From Metellina segmentata (Eukaryota; Arthropoda; Arachnida; Araneae; Tetragnathidae): a stretch of DNA of 64,000 nucleotides. The position numbers and the translations under genes are program-made. Each line of letters starts with the position of its first letter. Position 1 is the first letter of the stretch. The stretch lies in the NCBI GenBank assembly GCA_947359465.1, contig OX375873.1, positions 94,449,478 through 94,513,477 on the forward strand, written 5' to 3'. The notes beneath the pieces were generated by a model. That model was not told the DNA's origin, searched no databases, and saw nothing but the letters and a program-made list of their open reading frames with translations. Shown in pieces: positions 22,401 through 33,825 of the stretch.

Positions 22401-24228
22401 CTTTATCTCTCAAGGTTATAAAATTAGTCTCGCGAAGTATATTTATGGGTCGTCATTCTTAACTTAAAAAATACTAGACAATTTGTTATTAATACTATTT
22501 AGATTTTATTAAATGTTAAATATAATTACATTTAGACACAAAAACTTTATTTTCAATTGATTCTGGATAAAGAAGAAATCAGTAGGGTAGAAACAGATTG
22601 AACTATTTTTAAGTTCATTTGATTATTTGACATGTATTGTTAAATTAATTTTTAATTACTTATTTCTGTTCAAGAATGCATCGCATGAAGAAAAGAACCT
22701 GAAATTATCTCCCTAGAGATCGAAACTAAAAATAGGGTTACTATATTTGAATATTATCGTAATGTTACTGACATCGTTTTGACGCCTTGGTTTTATTTAT
22801 CAAGACTTTAAACGTACAAAATATCAATATATCTATTTGTATTTTGATATATAGATCAAGCTACGTACATATTTCTGCAACATCAAATCAAAAGACAGTC
22901 GAAAATCCGGTTAACAGATGTACAAATTCTTAATAGCCACTCTTTTAAAAATTGACTTGTTAATCTTATTTGAATGCCATAAAGTTTTAGTGTTCTTCTT
23001 TTACGACTATTTATTTTACTTCTTTAAAACAAGAACTTGACTCTCAGATGAATCAAAGTTCTTCACTTCTTATATTGTACAGTAAAATTAGATATATTTA
23101 TAATCCAAAGTCGTCCGGATTACATTAATATCTCCAAATTTTCTAAGACAGAATTTGTTAGATTCTTGAAATTTTTAGCTGACAGAGTGCTAATCAGCAT
23201 TATTAAATAAATAAGATCTAAAAAGGATAACTATTCTAAGTGCATTACATTAGTTACATTACTTTAAGAGGATAGAAACAAGAAACCACAGTTGATTTCT
23301 AAAAAGCAGGCAAACGCAACGAAAAAAACTTTTTATTAAAGTAGTTTCGCTTCTTTGGTTTTACATTTTAATCGCAATTAAGTTAATCGGTAGAAATTCT
23401 TCAAAAAATCGCAGCAAAACGAAGAATTGAAACCCAGTTGCAATGATTACGCCGCTAAAAATTTTCAAAAGAAATGCGTACACTCGCTTGAAAAAAGGAA
23501 CTCGAATATGGAATTACGCGAAGATCATTCCATTCCCAGTGTTATTCTCATTCGATGAAACTAATTACGCGCAACTGCCATTCCCGGAAACATGAAAAAC
23601 TGTTCGCGTCGTAATTGTGCTCGGATACAGCGCATATGCCCAGCTTCCCATGAAACGCGAGTGCATTTAAAACCCCCTTCAAACACATTTCGCGAATTAA
23701 AAACATTCTTACGCAATCCTCGAAACAAACTTCCGCAAATTATCTTCACAGGCCTTAACAGCCACTTTGAATTTTTATGCCTGCGCAATGTTGGAGAGAT
23801 AAGGGGAAAGGCTATAAAACTAAAATTGTGGTTTCCCAAATTGTGGTGCCGCCATGTGCCGGCAAATGCGTTTTAGATGCTTTACACAGATGGAGAGGTC
23901 CGGTTTTGTATAACTGCAGATGTAATCGCAGCGTTATGGGAATTTAAAGGAATGTCTTCGATTTTAGTAAGTACTAATAACCCAAAGAGTTAATTAATTT
24001 CGTGGGAAGAGTGTACGGGTTCGTTTTTGAGTGTAGTATTTTATAAACGAAGACTGTGGTTTGGAATGTAGGTTAATGCTAGAGGGCCTAACAGATAACA
24101 TTTACTGCTGGGTACCCGCACATTGCGGCCTACATGGTAATAAAAAAAAACGATTATTATTGCCGAAGTTTTTTTGGTTTTCCGTTTAAACTAGTAGCTT
24201 ATCATTTAAAAGGGATTGGATTGGATAT
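22401..24228. other. Non-coding region
   Basis: AT-rich to about 23430, then a less AT-rich single-copy-looking part (23440-23890) with overlapping ~93-codon frames on both strands that show no domain. No gene is supported. Confidence 0.45.
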
Positions 24229-24920
24229 GGTTTTGTGGCATTGAGTCCTCTTGGGACATATTATGCCAAACGCAAGATAACAAAATCAGATATATAATCT
24301 AATAAATAAATGAAATGAGTCATGTCATAATAAAATGAATACTATATAAAATTATATGTGATTGATGAACCCAATGCCATGTAAAAAGCTACAAATATTT
24401 GGATGAGGATTCTCTCCAACCATGTCTTCTAAAACCAAGGTATATGAATTAAAATGTCGTTGCCTATTAAAATTAGAACATTCAAATAAAATGTGTTTCA
24501 CTGTCAGTGGGCAAATGCAGTAATTGCAAATAGTATGATCTTCTCCGAGGAGGAGGTGTCTATGGGTTATCCGCGTATGTCCAATTAATGTTACATTAAT
24601 TCGTGTTAATATAACATTTTGTCTTCTTAAAGGTACTGATTTTCATGGAGTAATATTTGGTTTAATAGCATGGAGTTTGTTCTTCGTTTGTTCATTCCAT
24701 TCGTTCTGCCATTTGTCTTCTAAAAATTTGTAAATCCACGATTTTAAATCAAGATAAGTAATGGTATGATTAATATTATTTCCGGCCGCTTTAGCGGCTT
24801 TGTCAACTATTTCATTTCCTGATATCCCAACATGATAGAAAGGGAAATAACATGAATGAAACTGAAGGACTTTAAAACTGTGCTTGCGGTCTTTCAGAGC
24901 AGATTTTCAAACGGTGTGCC
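24229..24920 (-). pseudogene. 5'-truncated LINE: RNase H and C-terminal part of ORF2
   Basis: Translated on - from about 24920, the frame gives an RNase H motif (YHVGISGNEIVDKAAKAA), a spacer (KWQNEWNEQTKNKLH), an in-frame stop (ITP*K), then the family's C-terminal region (LIGHTRITHRHLLLGEDH; CNYCICPLTVKHILFEC; NFNRQRHF). This layout is that of jockey/I-like non-LTR retrotransposons, whose ORF2 copies the element RNA by target-primed reverse transcription. The reverse transcriptase part is absent (5' truncation at the edge of a SINE-A). After the coding part, the 3' end reads GCATAATATGTCCC, then AATGCCACAAAACC and ATCCAATCCAATCC. It resembles the SINE-B tail, which suggests this LINE clade moves SINE-B. 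Dead copy: truncation plus at least one stop. Confidence 0.85.
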
Positions 24921-24921
24921 G

Positions 24922-25190
24922 AAGGTAAGGTTGAATAAACGTCGCACTGGAGCAACTTAACGGGCTATAGGCGACAATACGGGATCAATCCCGAAGGGAA
25001 CCATCCTAGGACAACACCTCATAATTTTGAACCATGTTCAGATGACGATGTCGAACCTGAGTTAGCACCACACTCTCTCAACATCCACACCAAACCAACG
25101 TGAGGGCATTTGAGGCCACGACAGATTTAACGTGCATCAGCCCACGTTTACAGACGGTCTTTGGTTGGATGGAGTTGATGTGCCGCAAGA
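24922..25190 (-). mobile_element. SINE-A, head lost
   Basis: GGTAAGGTTGAATAAACGTC, GCACTGGAGCAACTTAACGG, GGGATCAATCCCGAAGGGAA, AATTTTGAACCATGTTCAGA and GGTCTTTGGTTGGATGGAG give tail, core and the start of the Lys-like head. The tail directly abuts the truncated 5' end of the LINE. Confidence 0.85.
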
Positions 25191-25650
25191 GTGGCACTGG
25201 CGTGCCTTACGGATGATGAAGGGATTTAAATTGCACACGCTTTGCTCAATTTCAACTATTTAGTTTTGAAAGTGTGTTTACAAGTATCAATACCCGAATA
25301 ATTTCGAGTATTATCTTTTATTGCAAAGAATCGATAATAATTTTACACAAATTTTTTTTAAATTTACTTTGAACAAAAAAGGGTAGGTAATAACTATTTT
25401 TATAAATAAATAAAAATTATACCTTCTTGCGTCAAATCGGCAAAAAAAAAAAAAATTCATTCGGTAAGCCGCAGAATTTTAGTTATTAATTTATGTGTGC
25501 TGTGAGATGAAAGGTTGGAAACTGTTGGGGTAAAAGAAAATAGTCCGAGTTGTGCTCAATGAGATTATTTTTGTCATCAGTATGCTCCACGGACAGTAGC
25601 TGTTGCTTGTTTCAGATAGTTGTGCGGACACGATTGCTTATGGGCTCACC
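25191..25650. other. AT-rich spacer
   Basis: No feature recognised apart from a 13-A run near 25443. Confidence 0.5.
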
Positions 25651-25654
25651 TTTT

Positions 25655-25865
25655 CGAATCGGTTAATGTCCTTTTTTGGGACGCAAAGGCCAGATTTGGC
25701 CCTGTTTCCCAAAACGCAAAACAGGCAACTTCAAGTAACGAACATACACACAAGGTAAAATTTTCCAACAATAAGAGAGAAAACACACCGATGGAGGAAT
25801 CATAAACACGCCGCCTAGAACTCGCAGGTTGCTAGTACAGTGGGCAAACCCAGAGCCCTGACGAC
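25655..25865 (-). mobile_element. SINE-B, near full length
   Basis: GGGACGCAAAGGCCAGATTT, GCAAAACAGGCAACTTCAAG, AACACACCGATGGAGGAATC and CTCGCAGGTTGCTAGTACAG then GTGGGCAAACCCAGAGCC show tail, body and head in order on -. Confidence 0.82.
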
Positions 25866-25959
25866 TCCCTTTACTAATTGTATTATAGATTCCCCAATCT
25901 GTAATTTACGTGAATCTGGACAACTTATGATGGCGCATACAGACTCATGGGCTTTTAAT

Positions 25960-26260
25960 TGTGTCATTAAAAAAGTATTGGAGAGCTTATAGACAAGTGG
26001 GGCATGAGAGCTTATCAGGCATTTGAAAACAGGATAAACGAAGCCAAGTAGAAACGAAGAAACGAACAGCGGGATGCATATTTGGAAGAAAAAATAAAAT
26101 TCCAATCCGTCGAATATTCAAAGATTTATTTTGTATCAACTTTTACGACACAACAATAACATAACTACACTATCTACCAAAATGAACAGAGCTTTAATGT
26201 AAGAGGTCGCTACGAGTATTCTAAACGAACTGCTGTAAACGTCTATGGTATAGCAAGAGT
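25960..26260. repeat. Dispersed repeat R3, copy 1
   Basis: GAGAGCTTATCAGGCATTTG, GAACAGCGGGATGCATA, TGTATCAACTTTTACG, CAATAACATAACTA and AATGTAAGAGGTCGC recur in the same order at 47105-47430. The second half recurs again at 47540-48570. No coding capacity; family unknown. Confidence 0.6.
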
Positions 26261-27225
26261 ATTTGTATTTTATATATGAAGAAACTCAATTAAAATTCCA
26301 TCAAAATTGCGAAATTTTTCAAAAACGAACTTCATTTAAATTCAATTATCTGAAACTAGGTAGTTAATTGTTATAAGATATAAGTGGTGTGTTACCCCAT
26401 ACGAAAATTAAAATTCATAAAGAAAAAACGAAATCTAATCAAAATGCATAACGAAAAATATATCTATCCACGATAAATAAAAGATGAGATTACTTTCAAG
26501 ATAAATTTAAATATTTAGCTAAAAGGAATAGAATAATACATTTTAAATCGAATATAGCAGATAATAAGCAATCATTTCAACGAACGAATAAAAAAGGCTG
26601 GGGAAATAACTACGCAACATAACCAACTATTTCGTGTATAATAAATCTCGTCCCAAGTTGGAGACATGCAGCTATAAAATTATCTAATTATAACGAGAAT
26701 AATTAGAACTGTAGCTTAGGCGAAAAATATGTAATCATCACAAAAAGTATTCATTACGTTTTATCCGCATGAAGCGACATTATGATTAGAACATAAAGTA
26801 GGTCCACTAATTCCCCTAAGCTAGGAAATAATGAAAGTCTAATAATATAGAACATAAATCAGATGAGTCTTAAGAAAGAACAAAAAAGTAAAATTCTAGT
26901 CTGAGAAATTTATAAGGATACTTATGAGACCCAATTAATTAGATCCTTTTTTATGACCTAAGTTTCTTCGGTAAGAAATACTTGCATTCTTAAATCGCTT
27001 ATCTTATAATGTCAACAAGCAATGATAATGTATTTTCGTGACATAATTTGGGCATGAGATATCCTTAAATTTATAGACTATCTTTTGAATAAATGGGTAG
27101 AAATCCATACAATCTATTCTTTTTTTGCAAAACGCACGGCTTTCATCGAATGAATATAACTTGAAATTTTAATATCAATTATTTGGTTTGATCTCAATTT
27201 TCGAGGCAGATCGGCTCACGATATG
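26261..27225. other. AT-rich region without features
   Basis: Nothing recognisable on either strand. Confidence 0.5.
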
Positions 27226-27227
27226 AG

Positions 27228-27320
27228 TGTTGGGTTGTTTGGCGTTTTTATGGCGCAAGGGCCATATTTTGTCAAGCTGCGACAAACACAGGCAGACAAC
27301 TTTAAGTAAAAAATATGGTG
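27228..27320 (-). mobile_element. SINE-B tail fragment
   Basis: GTTGGGTTGTTTGGCGTTTT, TATGGCGCAAGGGCCATATT and GCTGCGACAAACACAGGCAG are clear tail motifs. The body is lost after AAGTAA. Confidence 0.8.
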
Positions 27321-27471
27321 AAGGGGAAATGGAAATAGAATAATGTGAAGAAAGCAGAAAAATATCATTTCGGTAAACCAGTACCGTGATCACCGTGTTT
27401 ATTATCAAGAAAGAAAGCCCCATGAGAAAACAAAACAGAGCACTAGAGAAATCCTTAAGACGAATTAATTG

Positions 27472-28135
27472 TACTAGGGGGCCTGCCCCCTGCTCGCTAA
27501 CGCTCGCCAACCCCCGGACGATTGCTTCGCAATCCTCATTGGTTCGCTGCGCGAACCTATGCTCGCTTCGCTCGCCTCAATGAAGACATGTGTCCTAGCA
27601 GAAAGGATTGTTTACAAAATAAGTTACCAAAAAAAAAATGTTTTTCAAATCTAAATTTGCTGTATTACAAAAAAAATATATACAGTATCTCTAAAATCAG
27701 AATTCAAATGAAAACTTTGTGCAAATTTTGACTCGAAATGTGAGCGTTGCTTTGGAAATTGAATACCCAGCATGTTGTTTGTGTGTACATTTTCCCAACA
27801 CTCAAACGACCCACACTTTTTCATTGAGTTTGTTGCCGAAAGTTGTAGTGCAAGCGTCTTGTTGAACTATAATTGTTGGCCCTGAAAAAGGACCGTTTTT
27901 AAAATGGCCCCTGAAAAGATTCTCCGCTTTCTTTGATTTCTATTATAAACTAACTGCAACAGCTCATTAAAATTTCCTTTTTTTTTTTTTTCAATTAAAT
28001 TTCATCCGATAACGCTATAAATTCAATCGATGCGCGAGACTTCGCGATAAACCAACAATCGTACAGTGTTGCCAAAACCCGATTACAAATAACGTCTTTT
28101 TTGCGTGCCACGTAAGAGAATTATATATAGAGATT
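27472..28135. mobile_element. GC-rich hairpin element, copy 2
   Basis: It matches copy 1 end to end with scattered substitutions and small indels. It starts TACTAGGGGGCCTGCCCCC, followed by GATTGCTTCGCAATC, GGTTCGCTGCGCGAACC and GCTCGCTTCGCTCGC. The AT-rich body follows, and it ends GTGCCACGTAAGAGAATTAT then ATATAGAGAT. Here it is not inside a hAT element, so the unit moves on its own. Confidence 0.82.
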
Positions 28136-28174
28136 TGTATATAGCATCGCAGTCAGCACTAAAAAAGCATAATA

Positions 28175-28986
28175 CAGTGGACTCGCGTTTTTACGAACTC
28201 GTGGAGACCGAAAAGAATTTCGTAAAACTGAAAGTTCGTAAATGGGAATAAGATTTAAAAAAACAAATAAATGCAACTTGCACTAACCTTTATTCATTAG
28301 CGATTCCAAAAACATCAGCTATCTTCATTTGCTTCATGATAGCACTTCGATAAACATACGATTTCATAGAGTTGATGCTGTTAAGTATCTCAAAATTGTC
28401 ATCTGTTTTAAAGAATCTACGTTGTCCTGACAGCCAATCTGTGGCTTCTTTGATAGTTGGCCTTGGGGACCTCTACGCATTCTTCATCGGATTTTTCTTC
28501 GGCATTGCCGTTCAACACCTGATTGAGGATTTCATCATCCCTTACTCTGTGCATGTTTAAACAGTCTCGTCCACAATCAGAAGATCAGGAAATGTAGGTT
28601 TTCAGGAACTTGAGGATCCCTTCGACTAATTTCCTGTTTCAAGGCTTCATCAGCACTGAGATCGGAATCTCTCATTCCTTCCCCTCCGCCCCCTTTACCA
28701 GCTTGGAAGGTGCAAAGTCTAACCAGTCTGAAGAAATGTCACCCTTTCCCATCAAATTTTTCCTGTCTAAATTTCCCTGTCTAAAAGAATACAGTGAAAA
28801 GAAAGTGAGGAAACTGAGTTCATAAAAAAAGAGAGAATGCGTAACTTTGGTTCGTAAAAATCGGAAGAGAAATTCTACATTAATAAATTAATATTATTTC
28901 TATGGGATACTGTTCTGGACCTACGTAGTAGTTCATTAAAACGTGCTGTTCGTAAATTGGAGGTTCGTAAAAACGCGAGTCCACTG
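28175..28986 (-). mobile_element. pogo/Tigger-like DNA transposon, internally deleted
   Basis: The ends are 24-bp perfect inverted repeats beginning CAGTGGACTCGCGTTTTTAC, flanked by TA on both sides (28173-28174 and 28987-28988). TTCGTAAA motifs recur just inside each end. The 812-bp length is too short for a complete element, and the interior carries the end of a decayed transposase gene on -. Confidence 0.85.
28289..28500 (-). pseudogene. C-terminal remnant of a pogo/Tigger-like transposase
   Basis: On - the frame reads IKEATDWLSGQRRFFKTDDN, then a stretch to SYVYRSAIMKQMKIADVFG, and stops with TAA at 28291-28289. A short upstream piece (EECVEVPK) is in another frame, so there is at least one frameshift. 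Ending in a KQ-x-IxDFF-like motif with stop is typical of Tigger/pogo proteins (DDE_1 family). The DNA-binding and catalytic parts are missing. The family call rests on the ends and this tail. Confidence 0.6.
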
Positions 28987-29002
28987 TACGATATAATTTT
29001 AG

Positions 29003-29185
29003 GTTGGTCGGGTTTTAAGGGGCAAAGGCCATATTTGTCCAAGCTGCGCTTAACAACGTCAAATAGATACACACGCAAGTAAAATTTTTCTGCATCAAAA
29101 GAAAGATATACAATTAGGGAGGAATCGGTGCCACATACAAATCACAAGTTGCTAACGCAGTGTACAAATCCACCGAGCCACTGTA
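29003..29185 (-). mobile_element. SINE-B, near full length
   Basis: AGGTTGGTCGGGTTTTAAGG, CATATTTGTCCAAGCTGCGC, AATTAGGGAGGAATCGGTGC and CAAGTTGCTAACGCAGTG then CACCGAGCCACTGTAA cover tail, body and head. It lies 16 bp from the end of the pogo-like element. Confidence 0.85.
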
Positions 29186-29640
29186 ATTTTCGGATACTCT
29201 AGAACTAACACTATAAACATGTCTGGCGATTATATATCTGTCTTGTTATACATAATAGTGAATCCTTAATCTCGATGGCCAAAGTCAACTTCCAAGCAAC
29301 GGAAGGAATGTCCGAATCGAATAGAACAGTCGAATTAATATTTAGCTAATGAAAAGGCACTGCTAGTATGTATTAATAGATATCCCATTCGATGATTCAC
29401 TCAATCGATCGTTCTGTGTTCATTTCATGACGCACTTGCCAAAGGGCGGAACAACCAGGCATATATGCTACAAGAGCTTGCGAACAAGAGATAATTTCAC
29501 ACGAAAAACTTCTTTTTTACTTCAAAATTTCAATTTTGTGTAAGTGCGTCACAATTCAATAAAAGTTTGTTACTTTTTTTCACAAGGAATCGTTTTTATA
29601 CGCAAGAATAAATGACAAAAAGGGAACGATGTCGAAATTC
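29186..29640. other. Non-coding spacer
   Basis: No feature recognised. Confidence 0.5.
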
Positions 29641-29644
29641 CAAC

Positions 29645-29965
29645 AAATTCGAGACAGCGGTGTGCCAGTTGGTAGAGTAACGAATAAGTTACGGGAGGGT
29701 CGCGAGTGCGAAACTTGATCCGACCTTAGACCATCTTGTACGTGAAGTGGTACACGTCAAATTTGTAGTGACATCAAATGTCTCCACGTTGACGTGATGT
29801 GGAAGTCTGAAGAGTGGGGAGCCAGATCAAGTGTTGACCTCGTAATCTTACCGTGATACAAAATTACGAGGTGCTGCCCACGGATCTTTCCTTTTAGAAT
29901 TGATTAAGGAATGTCACCAATAGCCCATTGTGCTGTTCCAGTACGTTAATTCAATTACCTACCCA
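29645..29965 (+). mobile_element. SINE-A, full length, head type 2
   Basis: The head reads GTGCCAGTTGGTAGAGTAAC (box A as in tRNA-Lys type) and GTCGCGAGTGCGAAACTTG (decayed box B), then GACCTTAGACCATCTTGTAC. The core is CTCCACGTTGACGTGATGTG and ACAAAATTACGAGGTGCTGC. The tail is GAATTGATTAAGGAATGTCA, CAATAGCCCATTGTGCTG and TTAATTCAATTACCTACC. Confidence 0.86.
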
Positions 29966-30670
29966 ACAAATTTGAATACATTTTGAATTTAAATAGCAAA
30001 ATAATTATTCTTGAGGAAAATTTTTCATTTTTATTCGAGTTGCCTATTGTATTTCGCAATTAACAATGCTGCCCAAACGTGACAAAGTTGCTGTAAAATG
30101 CTATTTACTTTTAAGTCATAAATGCTGATCCACTCCATATAGTGAATTTCACAAACACGTAAACCTTAATTCCGTTATTGTAATCGACTGCTTGCCACAA
30201 CATTAATAGCAAATTTACAGTAAGCGATCTTAATTCGACCATCATATTTATGATTCTGTTTTCATTTCTATGTACAATAGTGTCTTTATGCATGGAAAAC
30301 AACATAGAAACTACATATTTTCCTCGAACCATGGCTCCCGGAGATAGAGTGTGCGGTGATTACCACAAGAGTTGTACCTACATTGTTATTCATGGGGAAG
30401 GTTTCGCGTAATGGTTACGATAACAGCTAACGAGATCGGTATTCTAAGCAAGCGATACTCAGTTTGAATCCACGCAACACTAAGTTCTGCGTGTGTAAAC
30501 ACATGCAAGCGGAGTTGGTAATGCTTGAATCGGATTATGGCATTGTCCCAACAGAATAGAGCCACTCGCACACAATGAAGGTAAAGAATCAGAACTTAAA
30601 GATCTCATTCTTTGATTGGCCTGGACACGCGGATATTCTAGTCAGTGAAAACACAGAGCTGGCGAGAAGA
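29966..30670. other. Non-coding region
   Basis: No known repeat. Two 61-73 codon frames on - at 30111-30571 have no recognisable domain. Confidence 0.45.
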
Positions 30671-30671
30671 T

Positions 30672-30830
30672 GGTTAGTTTTTGAAGTTTAATGGCGCAAG
30701 GAACATATTTGACCATGCTGCGCCAGACACAAGACATACAATAGAAACTAATAAACACACACAATGAAAGTTTTACTGATACAGAAGAGAGAAATACGCC
30801 TTGGAAGCAATGCAGCTGATGGCGAGAAGA
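30672..30830 (-). mobile_element. SINE-B copy, head lost
   Basis: TTTAATGGCGCAAGGAACAT, TGACCATGCTGCGCCAGACA and CAGAAGAGAGAAATACGCC match tail and body. It breaks off in the head region. Confidence 0.82.
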
Positions 30831-31042
30831 AATGCTATAAATTTAAACATACCTTTACCAGACAAAAAGATTTTATTTTAAATCAAGCAAGTATTGCATC
30901 GTGGAAAAAGTATTCAAAACTAAGAACCACCAGAATAAGCTTCACACCATTCAACATTCCATTACGGAGTTCCAAAAATCTAATTTAAGTCGAAACCATG
31001 TCAAAAGACGAGGATTAGAATCAGTTACTTATTTTATAGATA

Positions 31043-31900
31043 CAGTAAACACTTGATAATCCGCGGAATTGAGCGGAGCGGCAACCGTGGATAAGCGAAT
31101 TCCGCGGATAATCCGCAAAATGGCTAAAAAGAGCACTAATCAACACGGAAATGTTTATTGACAGTAGTGTACTTATACTTATAATTATGAATTAAAACAC
31201 AGTAGATTTCTGTGCTTAAAAGTTTGTCTCTTTACTTATTCACAAAAAAATCAGTCAAGTGTTTTTGTTTTTTAGTGTTAAAACACCTGTTGTTTAATTT
31301 GAGATTGATGTTTTTTCAATAACATTTTGTAACAAAATGAATCGTCCTGTTACTCCAGATATTGAATGAGCTCAGCAATGTGTGCTAAAGCTGCGTCATG
31401 GCTAACTTCCTTCTGCCGACTTAACCTCATCTTTCTCACACTCCTCCGAAACCATACTTAATGTTACACCTATGATTTGTTCATCAGTAAGATGTTCAAA
31501 GCCTGGATCATTGGAGACACATTTAATCTACTCTATGATGCTATCTTCATCGACATTCCTACTCCAGTTAAATACTTCGCTAAATTAGCCAGATCATAAG
31601 TATAAATTACATCTTCGTTCACTGCAGACTACCAAATTATTTTCCACAAGTGGTAAAATTTTTCTCCAGGACTTTACTAATGTAGATTGCTTAACTGACT
31701 CCCAAGTAATGTTTGTCATAAATGCTGACAAAAATCGTGTAATCTTTCCAGAAACCCTGATGATCATTCAATTCTTCAATCCCTTTTTGCAGCAAATTTG
31801 CTCTGTATTTTTTCTTCATTAAAGCAATTACGTCCTGGTCCATTGACTGGATAAGAGTTGTGATGTTAGGAGGTAAAATTGTGACAAAAACTCGTTTCTA
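31043..31900 (-). mobile_element. Tigger/jerky-like DNA transposon, right end missing
   Basis: The left terminus follows a TA at 31041-31042 and reads CAGTAAACACTTGATAATCC. It includes an internal palindrome formed by GATAATCCGCGGAATT and AATTCCGCGGATAATC. A decayed transposase gene fills the interior on -. No matching right terminus is seen after 31900, so the copy is truncated. Confidence 0.75.
31340..31895 (-). pseudogene. Tigger/jerky-type (DDE_1) transposase fragment
   Basis: From 31892 on -, the frame reads ILPPNITTLIQSMDQDVIAL then MKKKYRANLLQKGIEE, the hallmark LPPN-T-LIQPMDQGVI region of DDE_1 transposases. The next catalytic-domain piece is interrupted by a stop after KHYLGVS. Shifting one frame continues with WESVKQSTLVKSWRKILPL, another standard motif of the family. 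More shifts follow. It is the C-terminal third of the catalytic domain plus tail, non-functional. Such proteins excise and insert elements at TA dinucleotides; domesticated relatives are CENP-B and jerky. Two disablements at least exclude a domesticated gene here. Confidence 0.85.
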
Positions 31901-32395
31901 CTGCAACAGACAATCAGACTTTCTCTGAAGCAGTTGTTGTGGGATATAGACAGTAACTGATAAGCGTTGACACAGGCGAGAGAAAGAAGGAATTAACACC
32001 TGTTGCTCGAGCAGTGAAGCGTCTACAGTTGCGACAGCAACTTACGCATAGCATAACGAAACACAAACGTATGGATTATGACTCGAAATCTCAGATGGGA
32101 TGGAACGAAACTAACTACCGATCACCTTCAGGAACCTCTTAATAATACAAATTTATACGAGAAACAGAGCAGTTAGCACAGCTTAGGGTACACAAATCCG
32201 AACCTAAGACGGATATTCTCCCGGCATTTCGGTAGCAAGTTTAGACGTGTCTATTCAGCTATCGCATTTCCGAAATGACAATAGCCACTTCACAATTCAA
32301 CGCAAAGCAAACAGAAGTACAATTTTACTTTCATGAAAATAAAAATGTTTTCTGTGGTAAGATGTTTTAAATATTTTTTTTACCCTACGCGCTAT
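31901..32395. other. Single-copy-looking spacer
   Basis: No repeat or exon recognised. Confidence 0.45.
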
Positions 32396-32399
32396 ATCT

Positions 32400-32905
32400 T
32401 AGATTTTATGCCAGACTACCAGGCAACCCAATATAGCTAGAAACAGAAATAAAATATGAAACACCATCAGGCAGCAGTTTTCACTGCGATGTCAGTAAGA
32501 TCAGAGAAATTATTGAGGTGGGTTCCTGCCATGTCTGAAAGATAATACCAGAGGACAGGTTAAAAAGTTTGACGAAAAAATTCGGTGAGATGTAGCAGGA
32601 AGTCGTGTCCAGTAAGAGCAAGTAAACAAGCAACTTCTGTAGCTCTCGGCAGATGCTGTGACAACTAAGACCTTAGCAAGCCCGACTCTTTCTCTTTAGC
32701 TAAACCTTTGTAAGTAAAAGGTCGAGAGAATGCTTGATTTTGTATTTTTAATGGCTTATATTGTATAGGATTCAAATCAATGGAAGGACATGGTTGGGGT
32801 AATTCAGAACTGGCCTTAGCTAAGCTATCAGCTAATTCAGTGCCATGAACACCAGTAATTGGGGATTTACTGGCTTCTAGGAGTGGGAAATTATTAATGA
32901 ACCTA
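32400..32905 (-). pseudogene. 3' end of a second LINE family (RNase H end and C-terminal region)
   Basis: The - strand frame reads FPLLEASKSPITGVHGTELA then DSLAKASSELPQPCP, matching the end of an RNase H domain (H-GT/N-E-AD-LAK). A linker leads to a stop after GLLRS. Other frames then give pieces such as LSDMAGTHLNNFSDLTDI, equivalent to the zinc-knuckle region of the better preserved copy at 61550-61745. The 3' UTR has TATATTGGGTTGCCTGGTAG and TCTGGCATAAAATC, also shared with that copy. 5' truncated, with frameshifts and stops: a dead insertion. Confidence 0.75.
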
Positions 32906-33825
32906 TCCTTGAAACTCCATCAACTTACATGTTAAGAATATGAACAAACTATTTTGATACGATAAACATTTTTATCCACATCGTGTTACATCAAAAGAAA
33001 GAACAGACTAAGAGTACAAGGAAGAAAAGAGAATTACTCGAGGAAACATCTCTTTCCATCTTCCGAAAACAAATTCACTAATGCTCAGACAAATATACTT
33101 AAGCCAATTAAAGGGACGTAACTCAACAGTTCATGAGACCTATTAAGAGCAAGGTCCAGATTTCTTTCAATCTGATCACACGACAGGAAAACGTCAGAAC
33201 ACGATTTAAGAAAAGGCTCAAAAGTTCGGGGACAGGAATGAAAATGCATTAGCAAACAAACTAATTGAACAGTCAAGACAGAGGAAAAAATCTTTTAACA
33301 AAATTACTCAACAAGACAGGAGACTTACTGACGCACAATTCCTTCAGTTACTCAATAAAGGAATAAGAATTAACTTAATTTCCCACTTATTTCCCAAGTT
33401 GGGCTAACACTAAGCATCACCCTTGGGGACAGTATAGCTTGAATATTCTCGTACCCATACCATTTTGAGCGCTCCCGCAGTGCTCGGAACACCTAAATAC
33501 TTAATCAATAGCGTAAGTAAAGGGCCCTCAAATTGAGTTAAGAGGTTAGGACAAATTTTCTCGCCAGTGGAACTTAATGAAGAGTGAAAAAGTCCCGAGA
33601 GAACAGACTGCTTTTTAAAACAAGTTCTGACTTTCATAAAAGATTTCTTGGGTTCTTTAATGCTGCAGTAATAAATGGAAAAATGAAGGAAAATCTGAGC
33701 GTTTTCTGCTTTTCGTTTCGGTTTTAGTAATTAATGCAGTCCATCATGTTACTGGGACGTAACTCCAAAGCTAGCCTGAACATGAGGTGTATCTGACAGC
33801 CCGTTAGAGCTGAAAAGTTGGAAAT
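32906..33825. other. Non-coding region
   Basis: No known repeat. Two frames of 63 and 75 codons on - have no recognisable domain. Confidence 0.45.

Noticed and set aside
31340..31895. Domesticated jerky/CENP-B-like host gene
   Set aside because: An in-frame stop, a frameshift and an adjacent transposon terminus mark it as a dead transposase.
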